A stretch of DNA of 64,000 nt from Pantanalinema rosaneae (GTDB lineage: Bacteria > Cyanobacteriota > Cyanobacteriia > Leptolyngbyales > Leptolyngbyaceae): NCBI RefSeq assembly GCF_050753385.1, contig NZ_JBLZFZ010000018.1:1-64000 (forward strand). Reading direction: 5' to 3'. A program made the translations under genes and the position numbers. Below are positions 6,302 through 13,846 of this stretch, piece after piece. The first letter of the stretch is position 1, and every line of letters begins with the position of its first letter. The notes under the pieces are model-generated. The model saw only the letters and a list, made by a program, of their open reading frames with translations. It searched no databases and was not told the DNA's origin.

Positions 6302-7213
6302 TTAGCGATTCACGGCAGCCAGTGCCACTCCTAGCAACATTACTCCCGCTCCCGCTAACACGGTTACTCCAGGGACTTCCCTAAATAGCCAGTAGCCCAA
6401 AATACTGGAAATGACGGGTTCAAATAAAATCACCAATGTCACCAGGGTCGGAGACACCCAGCGGACTGCCCAATTGAAGCTAGTATGCCCAACTAATTGC
6501 GGTAATAACGCCATCAGCACCATATAGCCATAGGTGAGAGTCGGATAGCCACGATAGGATGTACCCATCAGCAGCGGTAACGGCAGTAGGACGATCGCCG
6601 CCACTGTATACGCTACAGTTGCATAACCACCAATTCCCATGCCTTGCCGTTGGGCTTCCCGTCCGAACAGGAAATAAGCACTAGCCGCCCAGGCTCCCAT
6701 TAATGCCAAACCATTACCTAGCCAGGGTTGACTACTAATCACCGTCGAAGATTCACTCCCTAAGCTGATCAGAATGCCGCCGGATAGAGCGATCGCAATG
6801 CCAGCCAGTGTTAAGCGTGAGGGAAGTTCTCGCCACCAGATCCAGGAGAACAGCGCCACCCAGATCGGATTCGTGGTGACAAGGGTAGTAGAAGCCGCGA
6901 TCGAGGTGTAAGACAGTGAGGTAATCCAGGTCGCGAAGTGAATGGCTAAGGCAAGTCCAGCGGCAGCGGCAGCTTGGTAGGCGGCGATCGCGGGTGGGCG
7001 ACGCTGAATCGATCGCCAGGTCGGTAGCAGTACGATCGAGGCAATCGTGAGGCGGGAAGCGGCTAACACCAAACTAAATCCGACTCCTTGGATAGCGGCG
7101 GCGGCGATCGCGAGTCGAATTAAAATGGCAGCTGTAGAAGCGGCAAGAATGCCAATCATTAGCACCAGCCCGATTTGCCAATGACTGGGTGCTTTAGAGG
7201 TAGGTTGACTCAA
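6302..7213 (-). CDS. EamA/DMT-family membrane transporter
   Basis: A 303-aa integral membrane protein with about ten hydrophobic helices in two related halves, the EamA (drug/metabolite transporter) duplication. Typical signatures are the N-terminal LMIGILAASTAAILIRLA, TLVTTNPIWVALFSWIWW ending the first half, and TLVTLVILFEPVISSILGY before the last helices. Substrate cannot be inferred. The start is a TTG just before the first helix; the next Met (7159) would cut into that helix. Its stop lies about 45 bases from the CRP-type site of sRNA copy 4. Confidence 0.88.
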   Translation of the reverse strand: MSQPTSKAPSHWQIGLVLMIGILAASTAAILIRLAIAAAAIQGVGFSLVLAASRLTIASIVLLPTWRSIQRRPPAIAAYQAAAAAGLALAIHFATWITSLSYTSIAASTTLVTTNPIWVALFSWIWWRELPSRLTLAGIAIALSGGILISLGSESSTVISSQPWLGNGLALMGAWAASAYFLFGREAQRQGMGIGGYATVAYTVAAIVLLPLPLLMGTSYRGYPTLTYGYMVLMALLPQLVGHTSFNWAVRWVSPTLVTLVILFEPVISSILGYWLFREVPGVTVLAGAGVMLLGVALAAVNR

Positions 7214-7419
7214 TGTATGACGATATCTCCTCTATAACTCTGCTTTTATAAACACTGAAAAATTTCAAATGCAACTGTAGCTCAAATGGGTTGCAGAGTG
7301 AAATTGACCACAAAACCCATGGATGAGTTTTCCAGTTACTAGATTCCGGCAGGTACTAAAACGCTAGAACGGAAGAAAAATAGGTAGGATATTTGAACTA
7401 CTTAGTTTGAATTCAGACT

Positions 7420-8331
7420 GTGGTTAAAAAAGCAGATATTGGTGGCAAACGGCTGATCGCTTTGGCTCCAAATGCCTGGGTGCAATGGGTAACTCAGCAA
7501 GACGATATTGTTGCCCAAGAAATCCTGGGATCAGAGTTTCAATGGATCAGTCGCGAAAACGATGTGCTGATGAAAGCTTATAGCCCTACGCAAGGCGAAT
7601 TTTTGATCTTAAATGAGTTGCAATTACGCTATAACGACAAGCTACCATCCCGAATGCGAGCCTATGCCGGACTGGCAACCGAGAAGTATGGATTACCGAC
7701 CTATCCTGTTTTAGTCAATATTTTGCCTCCGTCTACCACGGTGACAATTCGCGATCGCTTTGAATCTACTTTTCTGGGATTACAAGCACGGCAGGATTAT
7801 TAGGTAATCAATTTATGGGAGGTCGATGCCGCGATCGTGTTTGAGCGATCATTAAGCGCCTTGCTACCGTTTGTTCCGGTCTTGAAAAATGGCGGCGAGT
7901 CAACTGTAGTGCAACAAGCCTTAAATCAATTACGGCAGGATGAGCAGTTGGTCGAATTGGAATCGTTGCTGGCATTTTTTGCTAGTTTTGTGTTGGAGAG
8001 CGAAGTCGTGCGGCAAATTATGAGGTGGGATATGGCAGTGTTGCGAGAGTCACCCTGGTATCAAGAGATTTTGCGCGAAGGCGAACGTCAGGGTGAGCAG
8101 AGAGGCAGACAAGAGGGCAGACAAGAGGGCAGACAAGAGGGTCGGCAAGAAGAAGGACGATCGCTCATCCTTAAACTTCTCACCCGCAGAATAGGCAGTC
8201 TTACACCAGAAATGCTGGTTCAGATTCAGGCTCTGTCTATTGAGCAACTTGAAGCCCTGGGGGAGGCATTATTAGATTTCACGCAGCCGGAAGAGTTGAT
8301 GACTTGGTTAGCCAACCATCAAAGTTCATAG
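7420..8331 (+). pseudogene. Rpn/DUF4351-family nuclease gene interrupted by one in-frame TAG
   Basis: The two open frames at 7420-7803 and 7837-8331 are in the same phase and together give one Rpn-type (recombination-promoting nuclease/putative transposase) protein of about 300 aa. The first part has the PD-(D/E)xK-like segment GEFLILNELQLRY and ends LQARQDY. After the TAG the same frame continues VINLWEVDAAIVFERSLSAL, exactly as intact family members do. A single change such as CAG to TAG explains the break. The second half carries a GRQE repeat encoded by tandem 12-base units and a C-terminal DUF4351-like segment (LILKLLTRRIGSL). Start is GTG. Inactive unless the stop is read through. Confidence 0.85.
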
Positions 8332-8425
8332 GACAAATCCCCTTTGCCATCAAAAACTGTCCCTTAAAAGTGACGACTGAGAGGCGATCGTGGAACCTAA
8401 GCAACATTGTCCAATAGCAATGGTT

Positions 8426-9409
8426 TTAGCTGGGTTGTTGTTGCAGATGCAGAAAGGCTTCGACTTCGGCGGCAGTTGGTTGAGCCGCGATCGCGCCGGG
8501 TCGGGTTGTGGTCAAGGCTCCTACGGCACTGGCATAAGTTACCATCCGGTTGGCAATCTCTGGATCAGATAGGTGTTGGACACCGAATTTACAGAGTTGA
8601 TGCAAAAAGCCCGCGACAAAACTATCCCCGGCTCCAGTGGTATCTTCTACTTCCACTGGAAATACGGGAACCTTGCCATCATTGCCACTGAGGTAATAAG
8701 CGCAGCCTTTTTCCCCGGCGGTGACTAACACCCCTTCCACATGTTCTAAACGGTGGGCAATTACACTTGGATCGGTGGTGTCAAACAGCCATTCGGCTTC
8801 TTCATCTGACAGTTTGAGAAAATCTACCCGCTCGATTAAGTCGTGAATCATTTTGGGTGCGATCGTCGGATCTTGCCAGAAGACGGGTCGCCAATTGACA
8901 TCCAGCAGAATTTTGACATAGTGTTCATCGGCTAATTGCAACGCTCGTTCGATCGCTTTTAGGCTATCGGGATACGCCATTTCTAATGTGCCTAACACCA
9001 GATATTCCGCCGATTCAAATAGGGTTGCGGGAATCTGATCGGCTTGCAAATGCGTGTCAGCAAATTCTGTGGTTTGATAGTCACCAAACCCGGCAAAACT
9101 ACGATCGTTGGTCAGCGATCGCACGACATAAACCCCCCGTGTGGGAGCCGTAGCATGGCGCTGAATCCCTGTCTCATCCACACCAATGTCGTGCAACAAT
9201 TGCACTAGCGATTCGCCTAAGTGATCCTGTCCGACACAACCAATAAAGCCACTGGATGTGCCTAACTTAACTAATGCCGTCGCCACATTCGCCGGAGCGC
9301 CTCCCGGATAGGGAGTCCAGGATTTCACCTGATCTAATGGCAACCCTGGTTGGTCGGCCAGGAAGTCATACAGAATTTCACCAAGACAGAGAATGCGGGG
9401 ATGGCTCAC
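8426..9409 (-). CDS. PfkB-family carbohydrate kinase, probable fructokinase
   Basis: A 327-aa ribokinase-like sugar kinase. It opens ILCLGEILYDFLAD, has the first PfkB motif around YPGGAPANVATALVKLG, and the second, carrying the catalytic Asp and anion hole, as DTTGAGDSFVAGFLHQL. The conserved GE(I/L)L(I/Y)D start and overall length are those of fructokinases (ATP + fructose to fructose 6-phosphate), though ribokinase-like specificity cannot be excluded. GTG start, since no ATG fits the conserved N-terminus. It stands alone, convergent with the broken Rpn gene. Confidence 0.85.
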   Translation of the reverse strand: MSHPRILCLGEILYDFLADQPGLPLDQVKSWTPYPGGAPANVATALVKLGTSSGFIGCVGQDHLGESLVQLLHDIGVDETGIQRHATAPTRGVYVVRSLTNDRSFAGFGDYQTTEFADTHLQADQIPATLFESAEYLVLGTLEMAYPDSLKAIERALQLADEHYVKILLDVNWRPVFWQDPTIAPKMIHDLIERVDFLKLSDEEAEWLFDTTDPSVIAHRLEHVEGVLVTAGEKGCAYYLSGNDGKVPVFPVEVEDTTGAGDSFVAGFLHQLCKFGVQHLSDPEIANRMVTYASAVGALTTTRPGAIAAQPTAAEVEAFLHLQQQPS

Positions 9410-9459
9410 AGTTCGTTTTGCGGGAATAAGTGCTGTTAGCCATGCTACTACGAGCCTCG

Positions 9460-9801
9460 TCAGCGATCGCAGTCCTCGGGTTCATCCGGACAGAATTCTA
9501 ATTGAATTTTTAGCTTTAGTCGCCCTGGTTGAGCGACGGGAATATCGGGCTGTAATACATCACAGGCAATCCCCTGCTGAAACCATGCGGGAGAATCGAC
9601 CCGGCTCCATTGCCCCTCTGGTGTATATCTGCCCAAATCAATTTCAATCTCTTGAGCCTGCAATTCTGTCATCATCGCTTCTGCCATCTGGCTGTTGGCT
9701 AGATCCAGGGCATAGCGGAGTTCACTCATTTTCAAGGTCACATTTTTAAACACAAGAATAGCCTGATCACTCAAGCCTACCAGAGCGTTTTGAAAGCGCA
9801 T
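9460..9801 (-). CDS. conserved hypothetical protein with CRP-type site in its leader
   Basis: About 113 aa from the ATG at 9801 (MRFQNALVGLSDQAILVFKN), chosen because it follows a good TAGGAG ribosome binding site; an upstream start at 9855 would bury the regulatory palindrome inside the coding region. Acidic C-terminus (LEFCPDEPEDC), a helical middle (MSELRYALDLANSQMAEAMM), no signal peptide, no family recognised. The most informative feature is the TGTGA-N6-TCACT palindrome immediately upstream of the Shine-Dalgarno. Confidence 0.6.
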   Translation of the reverse strand: MRFQNALVGLSDQAILVFKNVTLKMSELRYALDLANSQMAEAMMTELQAQEIEIDLGRYTPEGQWSRVDSPAWFQQGIACDVLQPDIPVAQPGRLKLKIQLEFCPDEPEDCDR

Positions 9802-9815
9802 TGGAAAACTCCTAA

Positions 9816-9831
9816 TGTGATTTTTATCACT
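9816..9831. promoter_or_regulatory. CRP-type palindrome next to a ribosome binding site
   Basis: TGTGA-N6-TCACT. It lies two bases upstream of the TAGGAG ribosome binding site of the 9460-9801 gene (minus strand). At that position a bound regulator would more likely block transcription or sit over a promoter very close to the start codon than activate from a distance. Confidence 0.5.
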
Positions 9832-9855
9832 CTCTATGAGAAGAAGAGTGGTCAA

Positions 9856-10175
9856 AATTCAGACAAATTGGATTCAGCAAATTCTGCGATCGCGAGTAGC
9901 CGTGTGTAATACAGTCGCTAGATTTAAGAGCGGCTCTCCTACTTCCCATCATGCACAATTATGAGAGGGAGTGTAGTAAATATTACAATTCCTTGATATT
10001 GTCTTTTCTCACACCAAAATCGAGCAAACCGAAGTCGAACCTGACTCCAGATTCGCCAACCGCATCGCTGCTCCGTTATTTTGGCGAATGCGATCGCTGC
10101 CCGCCTCTACCCCAGGCTAAATTCTGCTGTTAATTATTTGGCAATGCTCAAACGTCTACGTTGTGTTAAACCAAG
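9856..10175. other. intergenic region, no gene recognised
   Basis: Between the 9460-9801 gene and the VapC-like gene. A 60-codon plus-strand frame (9951-10133) has unconvincing composition and no family resemblance. GCGATCGC-type sites occur. No terminator, tRNA or repeat was recognised. Confidence 0.5.
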
Positions 10176-10571
10176 CTACCAACGTTCCAGAATTAACCCG
10201 TCCACGTAACTAAAATCCTGATCATCTGTTACCAGCACCCAACCCTGTTCTATGCACTGGGCAGCAATCCATACATCGTTCATGGGGATTGGTCGTCCCT
10301 TCTGCTTCAAGGCTAGTCGGGTTTGAGCATAGATTGTTGCTGTATCTCTTCCCAATGGGATAACGACACAAGCTGATACAAATTCTAGGTAACGAGGCAA
10401 ATTTTGGAGTGGACGGGTGGAATTTTCTGCCCCAAACAGCAACTCCCCCACAACTACGATTGGTAAAACTATTTCCGGTACTGCCAATACCTTTGTAGTG
10501 ACGGCTGTATCTCCATTCAAAAAGCGAATCGCTACAGAAGTATCTAGGGCAATCTCACCACTCATCGACAT
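10176..10571 (-). CDS. VapC-like PIN-domain toxin
   Basis: A 131-aa PIN-domain ribonuclease. Acidic residues fall where expected: the first Asp in IALDTSVAIRFL, Glu in VVVGELLFGAE, the Asp of PMNDVWIAAQC, and the C-terminal LVTDDQDFSYVDG. VapC toxins cleave RNA, often tRNA, and are held inactive by a VapB antitoxin. Two ATGs are possible (10571 or 10565). The gene overlaps the end of the upstream antitoxin-like gene by 17 bases, the usual vapBC arrangement. Confidence 0.88.
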   Translation of the reverse strand: MSMSGEIALDTSVAIRFLNGDTAVTTKVLAVPEIVLPIVVVGELLFGAENSTRPLQNLPRYLEFVSACVVIPLGRDTATIYAQTRLALKQKGRPIPMNDVWIAAQCIEQGWVLVTDDQDFSYVDGLILERW

Positions 10572-10764
10572 CTACCTGCCGACATTCTGCTGCAATGACT
10601 TGCTGGAGTTCTTCCGCCTCCGAGTTACTTAAAATTCCAGCAAACTTTGCCAGAGGATGAGTCTCGCGAACTGCCTTGACTCGATGTAAAAAGTCCAGCA
10701 GCGTTTGGACTACTTCATCAGGAGCCTGTTCAAGTTCCTGCATCAATTGCTCACGATTTGTCAT
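10555..10764 (-). CDS. VapB-like antitoxin
   Basis: A 69-aa acidic protein (MTNREQLMQELEQAPDEVV, then LLDFLHRVKAV and the tail NSEAEELQQVIAAECRQVDV). It resembles the DUF2281-like antitoxins whose N-terminal helices are followed by a toxin-wrapping acidic tail. It precedes and overlaps the VapC-like gene, so the pair should be co-expressed. The antitoxin role follows from position and composition rather than from a recognised DNA-binding motif. Confidence 0.75.
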   Translation of the reverse strand: MTNREQLMQELEQAPDEVVQTLLDFLHRVKAVRETHPLAKFAGILSNSEAEELQQVIAAECRQVDVDEW

Positions 10765-10905
10765 GCAAGTAAGCTTTCTGACAGACTAAAGTTATCTAAT
10801 CCTAGTATATCCAAATCCCAAACAGCTAATAACTTTTGCTGCTCTAAAAACTAGAAGAGTCTGAGTTATAGAGAATATGCTTCCACAACTACGATCAAAA
10901 GCAAG

Positions 10906-11535
10906 TTAATGTACGTTGGGGCTAAACCAAATCTCGAAATGCTTTTGATTGGCTTTACTAGTTTTCGTTAATTGTGAAACTACTTGACCTTGAATCCCTG
11001 AAGTTTGAAGAGTTTTGACTAGGTTATCTGCAATCTCCTTATCTTGTGGTCTAAAATAACGCACTTGTGTTCTATTACTCGGTCCTGTATTAACCTGATC
11101 TAACCCTGGAACAATGAAACCTTCTTTAGTCAAAGTGTTGGAAAGGCTTTGCGCTATCTTTTTCTGTGATTGATCACGAATCTGAATATAAACTAAAGGA
11201 GCTTTCTTCGCTATACTGGGATTTGCTGCATAAGCACTTTGAACAATCGGTTGAGGGATTTCAGCAATTAGGGCTTTTTGAGCAGCAATCAGTTGTTCTA
11301 ACTGTATTTCTTGCTGTTCAAGCTGCGTTATTTGCTTTCTTTTATCTTGGATCTTGTTCTCTAAATCATGCAAGTTGCCCTGGGCTGTGAGAATCAGAGA
11401 AGCTGTTAAAGCTAAGTACAGAACTGCGGCAACAGTAGGAATAGTAATTGCGATGATGGTGCGCTTACGTGCTCTTATTTGGCTTTCTTCAGACCGTTCA
11501 ATAAGAGAATTGATTTCATCTTGTGAAAAAGACAT
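10906..11535 (-). CDS. membrane-anchored coiled-coil protein with LytR_C-like domain
   Basis: About 209 aa from the ATG at 11535, four bases after the upstream gene's stop; a TTG nine codons earlier is the alternative. There is a short cytoplasmic N-terminus (FSQDEINSLIERSEESQIRA), one membrane helix (IIAITIPTVAAVLYLALTAS), a coiled coil (about residues 55-100, LENKIQDKRKQITQLEQQEI), and a C-terminal domain with TQVRYFRPQDKEIADNLVKT. That last segment resembles LytR C-terminal/SPOR-like domains, in which paired alpha/beta units face the periplasm. Co-transcribed with the preceding two-helix membrane protein; function unknown. Lower GC than its surroundings suggests an acquired cassette. Confidence 0.6.
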   Translation of the reverse strand: MSFSQDEINSLIERSEESQIRARKRTIIAITIPTVAAVLYLALTASLILTAQGNLHDLENKIQDKRKQITQLEQQEIQLEQLIAAQKALIAEIPQPIVQSAYAANPSIAKKAPLVYIQIRDQSQKKIAQSLSNTLTKEGFIVPGLDQVNTGPSNRTQVRYFRPQDKEIADNLVKTLQTSGIQGQVVSQLTKTSKANQKHFEIWFSPNVH

Positions 11536-11539
11536 AGGC

Positions 11540-11908
11540 TTAGTTGGATACAGTTTTTTCAATCAGTTTTAGCAGACCTTCTTTAATTTTTTGCTGCTCA
11601 TCTAGGCTAAGGGCAGTGTCACTTTTTTGGATCTCTTGGAGTAATGGTCGCGTAGCTTCTAGATTTCTAGCTCTTTCTCGACGATCCAAAATCTCCTTGG
11701 CAGGGGTATAGCCTAAACCGCTAAATATACTCCCGCCCAAAAGCCCTGCCAACTTATCAAAGGGTACACCTTGGAAAAGGATAGGTAAGCCTAGTAAAGC
11801 CAATACCGCAAGTATGACGTAAATCGTTGTGGCAACAGCCATTTCTTGCGCTGCTTTATACTGGTTTTTGATCAACTGCTCAAGAAAAACTTCATTTGTT
11901 TGTGTCAT
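11540..11908 (-). CDS. small membrane protein, family not recognised
   Basis: A 122-aa protein with a charged N-terminus (VFLEQLIKNQYKAAQEM), a strong hydrophobic helix (TTIYVILAVLALLGLPILF), a second weaker one (LAGLLGGSIFSGLGY), and a cytoplasmic-type charged C-terminal helix pair (EILDRRERARNLEATRPLL, then LDEQQKIKEGLLKLIEK). It is the first gene of a two-gene unit with the LytR_C-like protein. Membrane helices plus a charged coil are common in effector or anchor components of defence cassettes, but nothing here identifies such a role. Confidence 0.5.
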   Translation of the reverse strand: MTQTNEVFLEQLIKNQYKAAQEMAVATTIYVILAVLALLGLPILFQGVPFDKLAGLLGGSIFSGLGYTPAKEILDRRERARNLEATRPLLQEIQKSDTALSLDEQQKIKEGLLKLIEKTVSN

Positions 11909-12209
11909 AAATTGAGCCAGCTTTCACTAATAAATTAAGAAACTTTATCCTAGCTAAACACCTGTCTGAACACTGCAATATTCTTCAATCTGAAATTGAA
12001 ATGAATATCACAGGCATATAACTCAGTGTTGCAAACACTAAGCCTTGAGTATAGACAAGCTAAACATTGATGTAATTACAAAACTATCAATGCAATGTGC
12101 TAGAAATTAATAGCCTAACTAGTTAACTATTAGGCTCTACTCAATAGTAGCCTTGGCAAAAAGATGATCTAGCAAATTTTCATATATCTTCAGAAAAGAA
12201 TTACCCTAG
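11909..12209. other. AT-rich intergenic region
   Basis: Visibly AT-richer than the core genes, between the two-gene membrane cassette and the left end of the IS5-type element. No open frame of note, no clear terminator. It probably holds the promoter of the minus-strand cassette. Confidence 0.5.
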
Positions 12210-13469
12210 GGAACCTCGATTAATTGAGGTTTTACAAATTTCAAGTCTCATTCCAGTCTCAAAGTCGATTATCAGTCCTCTATGCCGTCAAATCTGCTGT
12301 GGATTCTCCGCTCCACTTGCTGCCATGCCGGATGTTGGATAGATCTATCCGTCAGCTTCAACCGGGCGTGTTTGCCAGAAGACCAAACGCAGGAAGTTGT
12401 AAGTCAAATTCTTCAACCCTAACTGCACCTTAGCCCGCTCCAGTCCAATCGAGCGTACCAGTTTGCCACCCATTTGCATCACCCAAGCCCCAAAGACATG
12501 CTCGACCTTGGCCCGGGTTTGAGAGCGCTCTCGGTTGGCGGCTTTTTGTTCCTCGCTTAAGGGGCGATTGCGATAGGCGCGTTCATGGATGTGACTGATG
12601 AAGGTTAAGACCACGAGCAACCCTTCGAGGGCGACGGAACGATAGGCACTGTCCGCCCACACCTCATCGCCTTCATTGTCAGCATCGAGCACTGCCGTGA
12701 AGGCTTGACTATCGTGCACGGCGGCATCGGTCACGGCATAGCGACGAATAAAGCCATGGTTGGCATCAATACTCAGGTGATCCTTATAGCCGAAGTAACT
12801 CTTGCCGTTTTTCTTCGTCCAGGTCGCATCGCCATCTTTTTGTGCCCCCTGATGCGGATTCTCTTGCCATTGGGGTGGCCTTTTTCCAGCCTCCAGATGG
12901 GCTTTTTCATCCTGGTCAAAGTGCTGTTTTGGCACCGGGATCAAGGTCGCATCAATAATTTGCCCCCCTTGGGCTTGATAGCCTTGCGCGCTTAAGTATT
13001 CTCCAAAGGACTCAAACAACGGCTCTACTAATTGATGCGCTTGCAACTGCTGACGAAATAACCACACTGTGGTCGCATCCGGCACCGAATCTTCAATTCC
13101 TAACCCCAAAAATCGCATGAACGAGAGTCGGTCTTTGACTTGATATTCCAACGCTTCGTCACTGATGTTGTACAACTGCTGTAACACTAACAGCTTAAAC
13201 ATCAAAATCACATCCATAGGCTTGCGTCCAGCGTTGCTTTTGCGCGGTTTGTCATGGATCACGGCAAGTTGTGCCCGAAACGATTCCCACGGAATTAACC
13301 GGTCTAAATCTTCTAAAGTGCTTTTCTTGGCGGCTAATTCTTGCTGGCGCTGTTCTAAATCCCAGAACCCTTGTTGTCCCATTGCTGTCCTTGGATGGCC
13401 TGACTGCTGCTATCTTATCTCTCTGATCTCAGAATGAGACATCCTTTTTTCGATTTTTCGAGGTGCCCC
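12210..13469 (-). mobile_element. IS5-family insertion sequence
   Basis: A single transposase gene flanked by imperfect terminal inverted repeats. The left end begins GGAACCTCGATTAATTGAGG and the right end, read inward, GGGGCACCTCGA. Both continue to a shared GTCTCATTC, at about 12244-12252 on the left and 13432-13440 on the right. The flanks are CTAG on the left and CTAA on the right, both fitting the YTAR target of IS5-type elements but not identical, so the duplication has mutated or the exact ends differ by a base or two. Confidence 0.75.
12345..13382 (-). CDS. IS5-family DDE transposase
   Basis: A 345-aa, apparently intact transposase. The N-terminal domain contains RKSNAGRKPMDVILMFKLLV and FMRFLGLGIEDSVPDATTVW, typical of the IS5 group. 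The catalytic triad is visible: Asp in GQIIDATLIPVPKQ, Asp in DEVWADSAYRS, and Glu in TRAKVEHVFGAWV. Length and motif spacing are normal. It cuts and rejoins element ends within the nucleoprotein complex. No frameshift, so the element may be active. Confidence 0.93.
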   Translation of the reverse strand: MGQQGFWDLEQRQQELAAKKSTLEDLDRLIPWESFRAQLAVIHDKPRKSNAGRKPMDVILMFKLLVLQQLYNISDEALEYQVKDRLSFMRFLGLGIEDSVPDATTVWLFRQQLQAHQLVEPLFESFGEYLSAQGYQAQGGQIIDATLIPVPKQHFDQDEKAHLEAGKRPPQWQENPHQGAQKDGDATWTKKNGKSYFGYKDHLSIDANHGFIRRYAVTDAAVHDSQAFTAVLDADNEGDEVWADSAYRSVALEGLLVVLTFISHIHERAYRNRPLSEEQKAANRERSQTRAKVEHVFGAWVMQMGGKLVRSIGLERAKVQLGLKNLTYNFLRLVFWQTRPVEADG

Positions 13470-13473
13470 CTAA

Positions 13474-13846
13474 AAATTTAGTGTCAGGTATACCCTTTGG
13501 GATTTATTGCGATTAATTCCTTATGTACTTCAGCTATGCCATTGATTTGGAAATTGAGTAACTAATACCTGAATAGTCACGATTACCAAATATAGAAGTA
13601 ACTTTGTCTACAGGCTTATTGAGATTAATTCTGTCATACTGCGCTACCGAGTCGTTTCAATAGGGCAATTAAGATCTGAGTGAGATCGCCAGTCCCAGAT
13701 CCAACTATTCAGTCATTCCTCTGGTACGGCAATTACCCGTGGGAGGGGGTGTGCTAGCCGAACCCTGGATCTCTTCGCTACTCGTTACCGTGGACACATA
13801 CAGAAATTATTCATGTCCCTTGGCGAGAGTGAGAGGTTAAACGCAG
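13474..13846. other. intergenic region upstream of dnaK
   Basis: Between the IS5-type element and dnaK. It presumably carries the dnaK promoter. I do not see a CIRCE element (TTAGCACTC-N9-GAGTGCTAA) in it. A purine-rich GAGAGG lies just upstream of the dnaK ATG as ribosome binding site. The IS element therefore sits about 375 bases upstream of a chaperone gene. Confidence 0.55.

Noticed and set aside
9951..10133. 60-codon plus-strand open frame
   Set aside because: No family resemblance, no convincing ribosome binding site, and composition like translated intergenic DNA.
12224..12433. plus-strand frame across the left end of the IS5 element
   Set aside because: It runs across the terminal repeat and opposite the transposase 3' end; a shadow of the element.
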